In this document: piece by piece, positions 18,496 to 27,578 of the stretch
How the letters are laid out: every line of letters begins with the position of its first letter
Position numbering within the stretch: position 1 is the stretch's first letter
DNA from: Sulfurimonas gotlandica GD1
GTDB taxonomy: Bacteria; Campylobacterota; Campylobacteria; Campylobacterales; Sulfurimonadaceae
Length of the DNA: 64,000 bases
Direction: 5' to 3'
NCBI RefSeq assembly: GCF_000242915.1
Contig: NZ_AFRZ01000001.1
Span: 2,108,001 to 2,172,000, forward strand
Position numbers and translations under genes: made by a program
Notes under the pieces: model-generated
Databases searched by the model: none
Told to the model about the DNA's origin: nothing
What the model saw: the letters and a program-made list of their open reading frames with translations, nothing else

Positions 18496-18741
18496 ATGTC
18501 TTACTTTGTTTATATACTTGAATGTGACGATAACACTTTATATACGGGAATAGCCACTGATGTGCAAAGACGGCTTGATGAGCATAATAACTCAGACAAG
18601 GGTGCAAAGTACACAAAAATACGCCGTCCCGTAAAGCTTGTTTACAGTGAAGCACAAGATGATAGAAGTAGTGCATCAAAACGGGAACATGCCATCAAAA
18701 AACTAAAACGAAAAGAGAAATTGGAATTGATAAATGCTTAA
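18496..18741 (+). CDS. GIY-YIG superfamily protein (YhbQ/UPF0213-like)
   Basis: 81 residues, a complete minimal GIY-YIG domain: YFVYILECDDNTLYTGI at the start, then RRLDEHN and KLVYSE, with a basic C-terminus rich in Lys. Standalone members of this size have nuclease-like folds with unclear cellular roles, possibly in DNA repair. It overlaps the next gene by eight bases. The start has no Shine-Dalgarno but a TATAAT six bases upstream. Confidence 0.85.
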   Translation: MSYFVYILECDDNTLYTGIATDVQRRLDEHNNSDKGAKYTKIRRPVKLVYSEAQDDRSSASKREHAIKKLKRKEKLELINA

Positions 18742-19189
18742 TGTATATGTAGACGGAGATGCTTTTCCAAACCTTCTAAAGCCGATTTTATTTCGCTCAA
18801 TTGAGAGGCTTGGAATTGATACTTTTGTTGTTTCAAACAAAAAAATAGATATTGGAAAATCTAAAAATATAACGTATATGATTGTAGATGCTGGAGCTGA
18901 TGAAGCTGACCATAAAATTGTAGAGATGGTTCAAGAAGGTGATTTAGTTATTACTGCTGATATTCCACTAGCTGACAGAGTTATAAGTAAAAATGCTCAT
19001 GCAATAGATCATCGTGGCGAACTTTATAGTGTTGACAACATCAAACAATATCTTGCTATGAGAGACTTGATGGAGAAGATTCGTGATAGTGGAGAGTTGA
19101 CTAGAGGACCAAAAGCATTTTCTTCTAAAGATGCTCATGAATTTGCAAACCAGTTAAACAGTTTTTTGGCAAAGTGGTGTAAAAATTAG
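18734..19189 (+). CDS. YaiI/YqxD family (DUF188, NYN/PIN-like) protein
   Basis: 151 residues. Conserved features are the start VYVDGDAFPN, VDAGADEADHKIV, GDLVITADIPLADRVI, HRGELY and TRGPKAFS. The family has a PIN-like fold with conserved acidic residues and is predicted to be a nuclease; no function is established here. It is translationally coupled to the GIY-YIG gene and ends by overlapping the convergent WD40-type gene by four bases. Confidence 0.88.
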   Translation: MLNVYVDGDAFPNLLKPILFRSIERLGIDTFVVSNKKIDIGKSKNITYMIVDAGADEADHKIVEMVQEGDLVITADIPLADRVISKNAHAIDHRGELYSVDNIKQYLAMRDLMEKIRDSGELTRGPKAFSSKDAHEFANQLNSFLAKWCKN

Positions 19190-20133
19190 TCTAATTTCCA
19201 GTAGAAAATATCTCTTCTGCCCTCAGAGCTAAAAAGCTCTTTTTCATTTATAAATCTTATTTGATTTACAGGCTTGTCATGACCTACAAGGCGATCACCT
19301 TGAATCTTTGTAGTTGGGTTAAACAGTTGTAGGTAGTGTTCTTCCCCGCTTGAGTATACACCTGTTTCCGCACTTGGACTCAGACCAACACAGTAGACTA
19401 AAAAGTTACTTTTAATGTGGTAATCTTTTTGTCCATTTTGATATACAGCTATTCGTCTATCTTGTCCGGCGGTTAGAACCACACCGTTACTATAGGCAAC
19501 ATGAAAGATATTATCAACATTTTGTGAATCGTAGGTACGTTTTATCTTAGAACTTTTGGCATCTAAAAGCTTAATTGCGCCACTTTCGTCTGCAATTACT
19601 ATCTCAGTTTTGTCACTACTCAGCATTATATCACCGAGTGTACTGTGTGAGGCTTGAGTCTTGTAAATGTTGTATTGTTCACGTCTGTCATGAAGGATTA
19701 CTTCTGAGCCTAGTGTTCCAAAAATAATCTGCCCGTCACTTAAAAAACGAGCTTCTTTGATAGTTAGTTTTTTTTCTTCATTTATTATGTTCTTAAGTTC
19801 ATAGTTCTCATATACCCATACGTTTCTATAAGCATCTTTTCCGACGCTGACTATGAGAACTTTGCCATTTAGATAATCAACACTCATAATATTTGCAGAT
19901 ATGAGTTTGTTCATGGCAGTAGTAACAGGAGGAAGGATAATCTGATTGATAATTTTTTTACTATTAAGGTCAAATACATCTATAGTTCCCATATCATTAG
20001 CAGCATATAGAAGGTTGGCATCTACGACAAAGTCACTTACAAAACCAACTGAACGAAGTTTGAAGGTCGGAAGGATATCTTTTGCCACAACTACGGATAG
20101 CAGTAGTAAAAAGGTGAATATTAGTTTAAACAT
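19186..20133 (-). CDS. Periplasmic WD40/beta-propeller protein
   Basis: 315 residues from ATG 20133: a clean signal peptide (FKLIFTFLLLLSVVVAKD) and repeated blades of about 40 residues, the last reading VGHDKPVNQIRFINEKELFSSEGRRDIFYWKLD-like WD40 (split across 285-315). It resembles the NapL-type periplasmic propellers of epsilonproteobacterial nap clusters in size and build, but no nap gene is nearby, so that name is not given. The start has no ribosome site but a TATAAT six bases upstream. Role unknown, possibly a periplasmic scaffold. Confidence 0.75.
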   Translation of the reverse strand: MFKLIFTFLLLLSVVVAKDILPTFKLRSVGFVSDFVVDANLLYAANDMGTIDVFDLNSKKIINQIILPPVTTAMNKLISANIMSVDYLNGKVLIVSVGKDAYRNVWVYENYELKNIINEEKKLTIKEARFLSDGQIIFGTLGSEVILHDRREQYNIYKTQASHSTLGDIMLSSDKTEIVIADESGAIKLLDAKSSKIKRTYDSQNVDNIFHVAYSNGVVLTAGQDRRIAVYQNGQKDYHIKSNFLVYCVGLSPSAETGVYSSGEEHYLQLFNPTTKIQGDRLVGHDKPVNQIRFINEKELFSSEGRRDIFYWKLD

Positions 20134-20139
20134 GAGGGC

Positions 20140-20145
20140 ATTATA
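20140..20145 (-). promoter_or_regulatory. TATAAT six bases before an ATG (leaderless promoter candidate)
   Basis: Read on the minus strand, TATAAT is followed by GCCCTC and the ATG at 20133. The spacing is identical to that at 18496, 32084 and 50715. Confidence 0.5.
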
Positions 20146-20237
20146 CAAGATTTTTTATAAAATGAGTGATTGCTATTTCCATGCTATCCTTATGTTATAG
20201 AATGTATTAAGAATTATCTAAATTAAAAGGACAGAAA

Positions 20238-20549
20238 ATGAGTTTAAAGATATTTAGTTACGGGACACTGCAAAAAAGCAAATTTACAAGGGGAAAAGAA
20301 GTAAAGCCAGGGACACTTACCGGAGCATATGAAATAATGAGTGGAAACTTTCCATTACTCCAAGAGATGTACAAGGGAACAAATGTTATCAGCGGACTTC
20401 TTTTTGAAGTAACACAAGATGAGATTAACGAGATAGATGATTATGAAAATATGCCTCATTTTTTTAAAAGACAAGAAAAAGAGATAGTTTTGGAAGATGG
20501 TACTAAAGCTACAGCCTGGGTATATCTTTTAAATGAGCAAATAGGTTAA
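20238..20549 (+). CDS. Gamma-glutamylcyclotransferase-like protein (AIG2/GGCT fold)
   Basis: 103 residues. The substrate loop YGTLQ is at 8-12 (family pattern YGSL), followed by the FPLL strand, GLLFEVT and IDDYENMPHFFKR, which carries the acidic residue at the expected catalytic position. Such proteins release 5-oxoproline from gamma-glutamyl compounds. A ribosome site AAAAGGAC precedes the ATG. It seems to be a single-gene unit, ending 55 bases before the next gene. Confidence 0.82.
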   Translation: MSLKIFSYGTLQKSKFTRGKEVKPGTLTGAYEIMSGNFPLLQEMYKGTNVISGLLFEVTQDEINEIDDYENMPHFFKRQEKEIVLEDGTKATAWVYLLNEQIG

Positions 20550-20566
20550 TTTGAATTTTTGTGTAG

Positions 20567-20572
20567 TATAAT
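20567..20572 (+). promoter_or_regulatory. -10 element upstream of the 114-residue gene
   Basis: TATAAT lies 32 bases before the ATG at 20605, with AAAAGGGAA as ribosome site between them. Confidence 0.4.
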
Positions 20573-20604
20573 TTCTTAGGTCTTACACAGAAAAAGGGAA
20601 TCAG

Positions 20605-20949
20605 ATGGAACTGATGATAGAAAATGTTCTAAACATAGGAGAAGATGAGTTCTACAGGGCTTCTCGTTATAAACTTCCTCTGTCTGCAATATTAATAAAT
20701 TCTGATGATAATAAAGCTTTTGATATTTTAGAAAATAATACAAGACAAATAGATATAGTTCAACAACTTAGCTCTGATTTGTTGATAGTATTTTTAGCTC
20801 ATACTGACCATTCAAACTCACTAATATTTTTAGACAAAATAAAAAATAAATTTGATTTCACATATACAAGCAGTGAGTTTATAGGCTCTCAACTGGAATT
20901 TGTAAGAAAACTTTTTTTAGATAATAGAGACAAAGGAAGCAGTTATTAA
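20605..20949 (+). CDS. Short, degenerate GGDEF-like protein
   Basis: 114 residues. The opening EDEFYRASRYKLPLSAILIN matches the first helix and strand of GGDEF domains (ExxRAxRYxxPLS), and QLSSDLLIVFLAHTDHSNSLIFLDKI matches the strand that would carry the active site, with SSDLL where GGDEF should be. About 50 residues of the normal domain core are absent. It should have no cyclase activity. It could be a dimerising or inhibitory partner of a diguanylate cyclase, or a remnant. The strong ribosome site argues that it is expressed. Confidence 0.55.
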   Translation: MELMIENVLNIGEDEFYRASRYKLPLSAILINSDDNKAFDILENNTRQIDIVQQLSSDLLIVFLAHTDHSNSLIFLDKIKNKFDFTYTSSEFIGSQLEFVRKLFLDNRDKGSSY

Positions 20950-21281
20950 ATAGAGTCCAGATGATCTTTTAATATTTTGTACTCTTCTTTGTTTATTGCT
21001 CCATTGTTCAGCTTGTTTAGCAACTCTTCATTTTTTGTTTTTTTACCCATGATTTTTATGCTTGAAGAGTTCAGGTGTTTTTGTATTAATTCATCTTTTA
21101 TTTTGGCATCTTTTCTCTCCTTAATCGAATGCTCTTGTTCATATTTTTTGGCATTTCTTTTTGATATGATTAAAGAGATTATGGACATCGTTGCAAAAAT
21201 AATAAAAAATAAAATCGCTTCATTGTAAACGCCGTCCATAGCATTTGCATCCATCCCTTGAACATTTGTTGGTGTTTTCAT
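20946..21281 (-). CDS. Membrane protein with SHOCT-like C-terminus (paralogue 1)
   Basis: 111 residues: a short N-terminus containing MDANAMDGVYNEAI, one transmembrane helix (ILFFIIFATMSIISLII), a charged linker, and a C-terminal motif ELLNKLNNGAINKEEYKIL typical of SHOCT oligomerisation motifs. It has a close paralogue at 35911-36219. The ATG has AGGAAAG upstream; a second ATG (codon 10) aligns with the paralogue's start and is an alternative. It converges on the previous gene with a four-base overlap. Function unknown. Confidence 0.7.
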   Translation of the reverse strand: MKTPTNVQGMDANAMDGVYNEAILFFIIFATMSIISLIISKRNAKKYEQEHSIKERKDAKIKDELIQKHLNSSSIKIMGKKTKNEELLNKLNNGAINKEEYKILKDHLDSI

Positions 21282-21420
21282 AACAGCTTTCCTTATTTGT
21301 ACCGATATTATAACACTTAAGCTTACTTAAAAGATATATAAAATATTAGTAGTATAACTATTTAAATAAAATTATATATAGTTATATAATATATTGTAAT
21401 TGTTATCTTCATAATAAAAA

Positions 21421-21436
21421 ATTGTTATTCAACAAT
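21421..21436. promoter_or_regulatory. Inverted repeat upstream of the che operon
   Basis: ATTGTT-ATTC-AACAAT, a perfect six-base inverted repeat about 42 bases before the operon's TATAAT. It is a possible operator; the surrounding 225-bp gap (21282-21506) is otherwise AT-rich without a gene. Confidence 0.3.
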
Positions 21437-21477
21437 ATTATTGACAGATAATATGTAGACATTTAAATGAAAATAGG

Positions 21478-21483
21478 TATAAT
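21478..21483 (+). promoter_or_regulatory. Candidate promoter of the accessory che operon
   Basis: TATAAT at 21478 precedes AAGGAG and the TTG start of cheY by 23 bases. A TTGACA at 21441 is too far away to be its -35. Confidence 0.45.
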
Positions 21484-21506
21484 AAAGCCATATAAGGAGT
21501 TTTGTT

Positions 21507-21893
21507 TTGGCTAAGAAAATTATATTAGTAGATGATTCTCGGACTATTTTAGTGACAGCTGAAATGGCTTTAGATGAGTTGGTAGCAGATGGATCTATTA
21601 CCCTTGTTACATATTTAAGTCCTGTAGAATTGCGAGATGCATTAGTAGAGGGTAGAGAAGATTTTGATTTGCTTATTAGTGATGTGAATATGCCACAACT
21701 TGATGGTTTGGAACTTGTTACCGAAATAAAACAACTAGAAGCCTTCAAAACAAAACCTATACTTATCCTTACTACTGAGAGCTCTGCTCAGATGAAGGCA
21801 AGAGGAAAAGAGATAGGAGTTACTGGCTGGATGGTTAAACCATTTAGTGATGAGAAGCTGGTAAAATCAATCAAGATGGTTCTAGGAATTTAA
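21507..21893 (+). CDS. cheY: CheY-like single-domain response regulator
   Basis: 128 residues, a lone receiver domain: VDDSRT near the start, acceptor Asp in ISDVNMP, Thr/Ser switch in LTTESS and Lys in MVKPFSD. The TTG start is fixed by AAGGAG seven bases upstream. As first gene of a che operon it is expected to take phosphate from CheA. Whether it binds the flagellar switch or another target cannot be told; the main flagellar CheY of these bacteria is normally encoded elsewhere. Confidence 0.88.
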   Translation: MAKKIILVDDSRTILVTAEMALDELVADGSITLVTYLSPVELRDALVEGREDFDLLISDVNMPQLDGLELVTEIKQLEAFKTKPILILTTESSAQMKARGKEIGVTGWMVKPFSDEKLVKSIKMVLGI

Positions 21894-21895
21894 CA

Positions 21896-22414
21896 GTGAT
21901 AAAAGATACACCAAAGAAAAAGCACACGATGGCAAATAAATATTTGACCTTCTTTGTTGAAGATGAATTATATGGGCTTAGCATCTCAAAGATAAAAGAG
22001 ATTATTGCACCAATACACATTACGAATATCCCAAAAACACCGAAATTTATTAAAGGTATTATTAATCTGCGTGGTTCTATTATCCCTGTAATAGATATAA
22101 GGCTGAAATTTGGAATGGATGAAAAAGAATCTGATGTAAACACTGCAATCATCATATATGAAGTCGATGGAATCTCAATAGGTTTTATTGTAGACCAGGT
22201 TGAAGATGTGATACTTCTAGATGATGATCATATCGTAGATACTCCTAACTTCGGTAACAACATAGATACATCATTTATAGAAAAAGTTGCAGAGATAGAT
22301 GAAAATGTCGTTGTTATGCTTTTAGACTTGCAAAAGATATTTGAAGCATCTGAACTGCTAGATATTAAAACAATAAAATTAAATGAAAAACAGACAAAAA
22401 AGGTGAAATCATGA
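21896..22414 (+). CDS. cheW: Chemotaxis adaptor CheW
   Basis: 172 residues, a single CheW domain: [51 protein letters not shown]. It couples receptors to CheA. GTG 21896 has AGGA eight bases upstream; ATG 21929 is the alternative start, closer to the usual family N-terminus. The stop overlaps the receptor start by three bases (ATGA). Confidence 0.92.
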   Translation: MIKDTPKKKHTMANKYLTFFVEDELYGLSISKIKEIIAPIHITNIPKTPKFIKGIINLRGSIIPVIDIRLKFGMDEKESDVNTAIIIYEVDGISIGFIVDQVEDVILLDDDHIVDTPNFGNNIDTSFIEKVAEIDENVVVMLLDLQKIFEASELLDIKTIKLNEKQTKKVKS

Positions 22415-24390
22415 AAATGACTATTAAAAAACAGTTGGTTGCAGCACTATTATTGGTAGGTGCAGGGCCATTTTTAATCATGGCACTAACGTCATCTATC
22501 TCTTCAGTTAAAGCACTGACTAAAGAAGCGGAAAATAAACTAGAGATGGCGAGGGATCTAAAAAGTAAGCAACTTGGCACATATTTTAAGATGCTAGAAC
22601 TTGGTCTTGGAAATATGGGTGAAGATAGAAAAATCTATGATCTTTACATCAAACTAAGAAATGTTCATGACAAGTATAAAGTAGCTCCAACCTCTAGTTT
22701 TAACATTACAGAAAAGTCAGAAGTAAAGAGAATTTACTCTGAATTTGATGAATATTTTCAAGGCTTTATACAAAAAAATGAACTTGATGATTTCTACTTA
22801 GTATGCTCAAAACATGGTCACGTTATGTATAGTGCAAATAAGAAATCAGATCTTGGTGAAAATCTTAAAACAGGACAACTCAGATCTACTATGATTGCAA
22901 AAGCATGGGAAAAAACAGTTGCAGATGGTAAAGCTCATTTAGTTGATATGAGTTCTTACTCTCCATCAAACGGTGAAGCAACTATGTTTATGAGTGTGCC
23001 GATGCTTAAACAGGGAAGTACTTTTGGTGTGATTATTGTTCAGATATCACCTAAGATGATTAATAAAATAATGCAAGAGCGCATTGGTATGGGTGGCACT
23101 GGAGAGACTTACTTAGTTGGACAAGACTACCTAATGCGTAGTGATAGTTTCATAAATGCAGATACTCACTCATTAAAAGCTTCATTTGCAAATAAAGATA
23201 AAGGCTCAGTTAAAACTGTAGCATCTAGCGGTGCAATAGCTGGTCAAATGGATACTGAGTTTATAACTGATTATAGAGGAATAAGAGTTCTCTCTTCTTA
23301 TGCACCATTTGTTTATGATAATCTTCATTGGGCAATTATTGCTGAAATAGATGAAGATGAAATATTAGCTACTGTCTATGAGCTAAGAAACAATATTCTT
23401 ATAATGGCTGCAGTGTTTTTAGTATTGATCCTTATTGCTGCATTAACTCTTGGTAGTTATATAAGCAAGCCAATTATTAAAGCAGTTAAGTCAATTATGG
23501 AGTCTAACAATCAGGTTGTTAGTGCATCTACCGAGATTACTGACTCATCTACAGCTCTTGCTCAAGGAGCAAGTGAGCAAGCGAGTGGAGTTGAAGAGGT
23601 TAGTGCAACAATAGAAGAGTCAACTGCTATTAACACGCAAAACAGTGCTAACCTGAATGAAGCAGACATTTTAGCTAAGAAATCAAAAGACTCAGCTCAA
23701 AATGGAAGTCACAAAGGTAAAGAGTTGATTAGTGCAATGATTGCCATCAATAGCTCTAGTGAGCGCATTTCTAAAATTATTAAAACAATTGATGAAATCG
23801 CAGCACAAACAAAACTTCTTGCTCTAAATGCAGCCGTTGAAGCAGCACGTGCAGGTGAACACGGTTTAGGTTTTGCAGTTGTTGCTGATGAGGTTAAGAG
23901 TCTCGCACAGCGTTCTTCAGAAGCGTCAAATGAAATCTCTACAATAATAGAAGAGTCTATATCTCAAACAAAAAATGGTACAGAGATAGCAAAAACAACA
24001 TCTCAAGCTTTTGAAGAGATTTTAGAACGTATCGAGGGAACATCTGCCCTTATTACAGAGATAGCATTATCATCAAAAGAACAGAGTGATGGGATGAATC
24101 AAATTGCAATGGCAATGGGTGAGATAGATAATGTTACTCAACAAAATGCAGCAACGAGTGAAGAGGCAGCAGCATCTGCTGAAGAGTTAAATGCACAAGC
24201 CATTTCCATGAATGAGATGGTAAAAGTTATAGCTAAAATGGTTGGTGAAGTTGTTGCTGAGACAAGAACAACTTCATATAAACCAGTGTATCAGAGCCAA
24301 ACGCCTAGAGAAAATAGAAAAAGAGGCTTTGTATCAAATGAGCCAAAGGACATTTTCCCTCTAGATGAAGAGGACCTCAAGGAATTTTAG
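22411..24390 (+). CDS. Methyl-accepting chemotaxis protein (Cache-type sensor)
   Basis: 659 residues. Transmembrane helices at about 7-30 and 325-350 flank a large periplasmic domain with the Cache-type signature [12 protein letters not shown]. The cytoplasmic part is the signalling hairpin, whose tip reads [37 protein letters not shown] tail of about 40 residues ends in an acidic stretch ([11 protein letters not shown]). The ligand is unknown; Cache domains usually bind small organic molecules. It is the operon's only receptor and is coupled by an ATGA overlap to cheW. Confidence 0.92.
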   Translation: MKMTIKKQLVAALLLVGAGPFLIMALTSSISSVKALTKEAENKLEMARDLKSKQLGTYFKMLELGLGNMGEDRKIYDLYIKLRNVHDKYKVAPTSSFNITEKSEVKRIYSEFDEYFQGFIQKNELDDFYLVCSKHGHVMYSANKKSDLGENLKTGQLRSTMIAKAWEKTVADGKAHLVDMSSYSPSNGEATMFMSVPMLKQGSTFGVIIVQISPKMINKIMQERIGMGGTGETYLVGQDYLMRSDSFINADTHSLKASFANKDKGSVKTVASSGAIAGQMDTEFITDYRGIRVLSSYAPFVYDNLHWAIIAEIDEDEILATVYELRNNILIMAAVFLVLILIAALTLGSYISKPIIKAVKSIMESNNQVVSASTEITDSSTALAQGASEQASGVEEVSATIEESTAINTQNSANLNEADILAKKSKDSAQNGSHKGKELISAMIAINSSSERISKIIKTIDEIAAQTKLLALNAAVEAARAGEHGLGFAVVADEVKSLAQRSSEASNEISTIIEESISQTKNGTEIAKTTSQAFEEILERIEGTSALITEIALSSKEQSDGMNQIAMAMGEIDNVTQQNAATSEEAAASAEELNAQAISMNEMVKVIAKMVGEVVAETRTTSYKPVYQSQTPRENRKRGFVSNEPKDIFPLDEEDLKEF

Positions 24391-24654
24391 ATGACTATTG
24401 ATGGTGACATACTCGAAATAGAACTTAGCACTGATATAAAAGGTGTTATAGAGCTGAAAAACTTTATAGCACCAAGGCTCGAATATATCGAGGAGATAAA
24501 GGTGATTCAAGATACATCAATTTTTGCATCTTCAGCTTTGTTTGGTCTGCTTCATAGTGTTAAAAAAACAAAACCTAGTATTGTTATAGAAATGATAGAT
24601 AATGATGTGGAGTGTGATCAATACGGATTAATCCATTGGGTGAGACATGACTAA
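24391..24654 (+). CDS. Small STAS-domain protein
   Basis: 87 residues starting at the base after the receptor stop. The stretch VIQDTSIFASSALFGLLHS has the STAS pattern (strand, then a loop with Ser/Thr, then helix), and the rest fits a short anti-sigma-antagonist fold. A Ser sits where such proteins are phosphorylated. It overlaps cheA by eight bases, so it belongs to the pathway. STAS proteins also occur in alternative Che clusters; the partner is not known. Confidence 0.65.
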   Translation: MTIDGDILEIELSTDIKGVIELKNFIAPRLEYIEEIKVIQDTSIFASSALFGLLHSVKKTKPSIVIEMIDNDVECDQYGLIHWVRHD

Positions 24655-26737
24655 AGATAAAATACGCGAAATATTTATTGAAGAAGCTACCGAGATAATC
24701 GAGAAGCTTGATATAGATATCGTAGATTTTGAAGATACACCAGAAGATAAGAACTTAATAAATGAGTTGTTCCGTGGTGTTCACACTCTAAAGGGAAGTG
24801 CTAACTCTTTTGGATTTAACAGACTTGGTCAGTTTGTTCATAGTTTTGAAGATGTCCTTGATCATTATCGTAGTAGTGATGAAATAGTTACACATGAGAA
24901 TATAGATATCTTTTTACAAGCTGTTTGCATTATTAAAGATGTTTTGTCCTTAGAGGTAAATGGTGAGGGTGGACTACCTGAGAACTTCGATGAAACTATA
25001 GATGCTATGAAAGAGATGATATCAAAAAAAGTTACAAAATCATCTCCTTCTAAAGTATCCGCTAAACCATTGGCAGATTTGTCGGTTGAATTTTCAGAAC
25101 TTAATTTATCTAAATCTGTAAATGGCATCAAGTTTAGTGCTGATGAGATTATAAACTACAGTTCTAAGCTTGAAGATGGTGAAGAACTCTACCACATATC
25201 ATTTAGCCTTGATGAAGATATATATTTTCGTGGGTTCGACCATGCGAAACTCTTTAAGCTGCTTAGCGAAGAGGGACATATATTAGAATCATGGTGGGAT
25301 ATGAGTGATATACCAGATCTTACTACTTTCGATCCACAAAAGAGCACTATAGGTAGAGTTGATCTTATCTTAGCCAGCAGAAGTCCATCTTCAGATATTC
25401 ACGAACTTTTTGAGTATATTGAAGAACACGAATTTACTATGGAGTACATCAATAAAATCTTCGATAAAACTTTACAAGAAGAGATGCCATCTGTTGAGGA
25501 TGATATAGAAGAAATAGTTGAAGAGAAAAATGAAGAAAGTGTAGGCAGAAGTATAAACAATAGGGAAGTACGTTCTTTTGTTAAAGTAAACACGAGTAAG
25601 TTAGATGAACTTTTCGCATCTATAGGTGAACTTGTTGTTGCGCAAAACTTTATAGCAGAAAATGAAGATATTAAGCGCATTAAGAGTGAACGTGTTACTC
25701 AGACAATGAGTCTGCTCTCAAAAATCACAAAGTTGATTCAGAGTAAGGTAATGTCTCTTAGAATGGTTGCTATTGGTGATACTTTTGACAAGATGAAACT
25801 CGTTGCAAGAGATGCGTCCAGAAAGATAAATAAAGAGATATCTCTTGAACTTCACGGTGTTGAAACTGAGATAGATAAGATAATGATTGATGAATTGTCA
25901 AATCCTCTTATCCATCTAATACGTAATGCTATAGATCATGGACTTGAAAGTAACCCTGAAGATAGAGCAAAACTTGGTAAACCGGCTGTTGGAAGAATAT
26001 CTCTTAGAGCCTTTCACAAAGGCGGAAGTATAGCTATAGAAGTCTCTGATGATGGTAGAGGTATAAATAGAGATAAAATTTTTGCTAAAGCACTTGAAAA
26101 AGGTTTAGTAAAAAAAGATGACGAACTTAGTGATTCTCAAATATATGCCCTAATAATGGAACCAGGATTCTCTACTTTAGAGACTGTAACAGATCTATCA
26201 GGACGAGGAGTTGGATTAGATGTAGTAGTAGCATCTATAAATAAATTACACGGAAAAGTAGAGATTAAATCTCAGCTAGGTAAGGGAACAACTTTTACTA
26301 TTATTCTTCCTTTAACGCTGGCTATTATAGACGGGATGTTAGTTAGTAGTGCAGGTAATACATTTATTATTCCTACGCTCTCAGTTATTGAATCATTTTT
26401 CCCAAGTAAAAATATGGTTCATACCATTAAACATAAGGGAGAATTTGTTGATCTAAGAGGGGAGATGCTTCCAGTAGTGAGGTTAAATCAGACATTAGAG
26501 TTGGATGATAAAGCACCGAATATATGGGAATCTACACTGATATGTGTAGATAGTGCTCATGGCAAGTATACTATTTTAATAGATGACCTCATAGGTAGAC
26601 AGCAGGTCGTTATTAAATCTTTAGGACCTGTTCTCTCAAGACTAAAAGAGTTCTCAGGTAGCGCAATTATGGGTAGTGGAGAGATAGCACTTATTCTAAA
26701 TGTAGAAGAGTTGATAAATTACGGAGAGTATAATTAG
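24647..26737 (+). CDS. cheA: Chemotaxis histidine kinase CheA
   Basis: 696 residues. The HPt domain has the phospho-site His46 in GVHTLKGSANSFGF. Residues about 165-280 form the P2-like domain seen in many non-enteric CheA proteins (ELYHISFSLDEDIYFRG). Then come the dimerisation domain (VNTSKLDELFASIGELVVAQN), the ATPase domain (LIRNAIDHGLE, DDGRGI, GRGVGLDVV) and the CheW-like P5 domain to the end. There is no C-terminal receiver, unlike the CheA of many Campylobacterota main systems. Start and stop overlap both neighbours. Confidence 0.95.
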   Translation: MTKDKIREIFIEEATEIIEKLDIDIVDFEDTPEDKNLINELFRGVHTLKGSANSFGFNRLGQFVHSFEDVLDHYRSSDEIVTHENIDIFLQAVCIIKDVLSLEVNGEGGLPENFDETIDAMKEMISKKVTKSSPSKVSAKPLADLSVEFSELNLSKSVNGIKFSADEIINYSSKLEDGEELYHISFSLDEDIYFRGFDHAKLFKLLSEEGHILESWWDMSDIPDLTTFDPQKSTIGRVDLILASRSPSSDIHELFEYIEEHEFTMEYINKIFDKTLQEEMPSVEDDIEEIVEEKNEESVGRSINNREVRSFVKVNTSKLDELFASIGELVVAQNFIAENEDIKRIKSERVTQTMSLLSKITKLIQSKVMSLRMVAIGDTFDKMKLVARDASRKINKEISLELHGVETEIDKIMIDELSNPLIHLIRNAIDHGLESNPEDRAKLGKPAVGRISLRAFHKGGSIAIEVSDDGRGINRDKIFAKALEKGLVKKDDELSDSQIYALIMEPGFSTLETVTDLSGRGVGLDVVVASINKLHGKVEIKSQLGKGTTFTIILPLTLAIIDGMLVSSAGNTFIIPTLSVIESFFPSKNMVHTIKHKGEFVDLRGEMLPVVRLNQTLELDDKAPNIWESTLICVDSAHGKYTILIDDLIGRQQVVIKSLGPVLSRLKEFSGSAIMGSGEIALILNVEELINYGEYN

Positions 26738-27567
26738 TGCCTTACGAAAAAGAACTTAGCCATGAGGTATTTGAAAAATTTCAAGAACTGATATATCATG
26801 AAATAGGCATCAATCTTTCAGAACACAAACGTACACTTGTACAAACACGTCTTAGAAAATGGCTTATAAAGTTTGAGCTCAATAGTTATAGTGAGCTATA
26901 TGAGAAGATAGCTGATGACAAGAGCGATCAGATGCTAATAATGCTGGTAAATGCAATCACAACAAATGTTACTTCTTTTTTTCGTGAAGATAGTCAGTGG
27001 ATATATCTTTTACAAAATATAGATACAATGTTTGACAGAGAGAATAAGCGTATTCGCATCTGGTCGGCGGCTTGTTCTAGCGGTGAAGAGCCATACAGTA
27101 TTCTTATGTTTTTAAAAGAGCATTTGAATGATTTTCATAAGTGGGATATTAAGATCTTGGCAACAGATATTTCTGAGAATATGCTGCAACATGCACAAAA
27201 TGGAATCTATGAAGAGAAAAATATGCAAAGTATTCCTAAACATATGAAATACAAGTATTTTATTCCGGCAATAGGCAAAAATGGCGGTAAGGCATTTGCT
27301 ATAAAAGATGAGTTGAAAAAGTACATTATTTTTCGCTCTTTTAACCTTGTAACAGGTGATTACACGATATTTAAAAATAAGTTTGATGTGATTTTTTGCA
27401 GAAACGTTATGATCTATTTTGACCGTAAAACTCAAGACCAGTTATTATTTGAGTTCACAAACTTGCTTAGGAAAGGCTCTAGAGTCTTTGTTGGACACTC
27501 AGAGTCTATTCAAAATAAAAAACTAAACTATAAATTGGTCTCGCCATCAATTTATCAACTAAAATAA
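26737..27567 (+). CDS. cheR: Chemotaxis methyltransferase CheR
   Basis: 276 residues, standard two-domain CheR: an N-terminal helical domain with TTNVTSFFRE, and a SAM-binding domain with IWSAACSSGEEPYS, ATDISENML and FDVIFCRNVMIYF. It methylates receptor glutamates for adaptation. The GTG start shares its first base with the cheA TAG stop. There is no C-terminal receptor-tethering TPR. Confidence 0.94.
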   Translation: MPYEKELSHEVFEKFQELIYHEIGINLSEHKRTLVQTRLRKWLIKFELNSYSELYEKIADDKSDQMLIMLVNAITTNVTSFFREDSQWIYLLQNIDTMFDRENKRIRIWSAACSSGEEPYSILMFLKEHLNDFHKWDIKILATDISENMLQHAQNGIYEEKNMQSIPKHMKYKYFIPAIGKNGGKAFAIKDELKKYIIFRSFNLVTGDYTIFKNKFDVIFCRNVMIYFDRKTQDQLLFEFTNLLRKGSRVFVGHSESIQNKKLNYKLVSPSIYQLK

Positions 27568-27578
27568 AGGGGACAGAT

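Noticed and set aside
19186-20133. Naming the WD40-type protein NapL
   Set aside because: Size and fold fit, but there is no nap gene nearby and propeller repeats are too general for a name.
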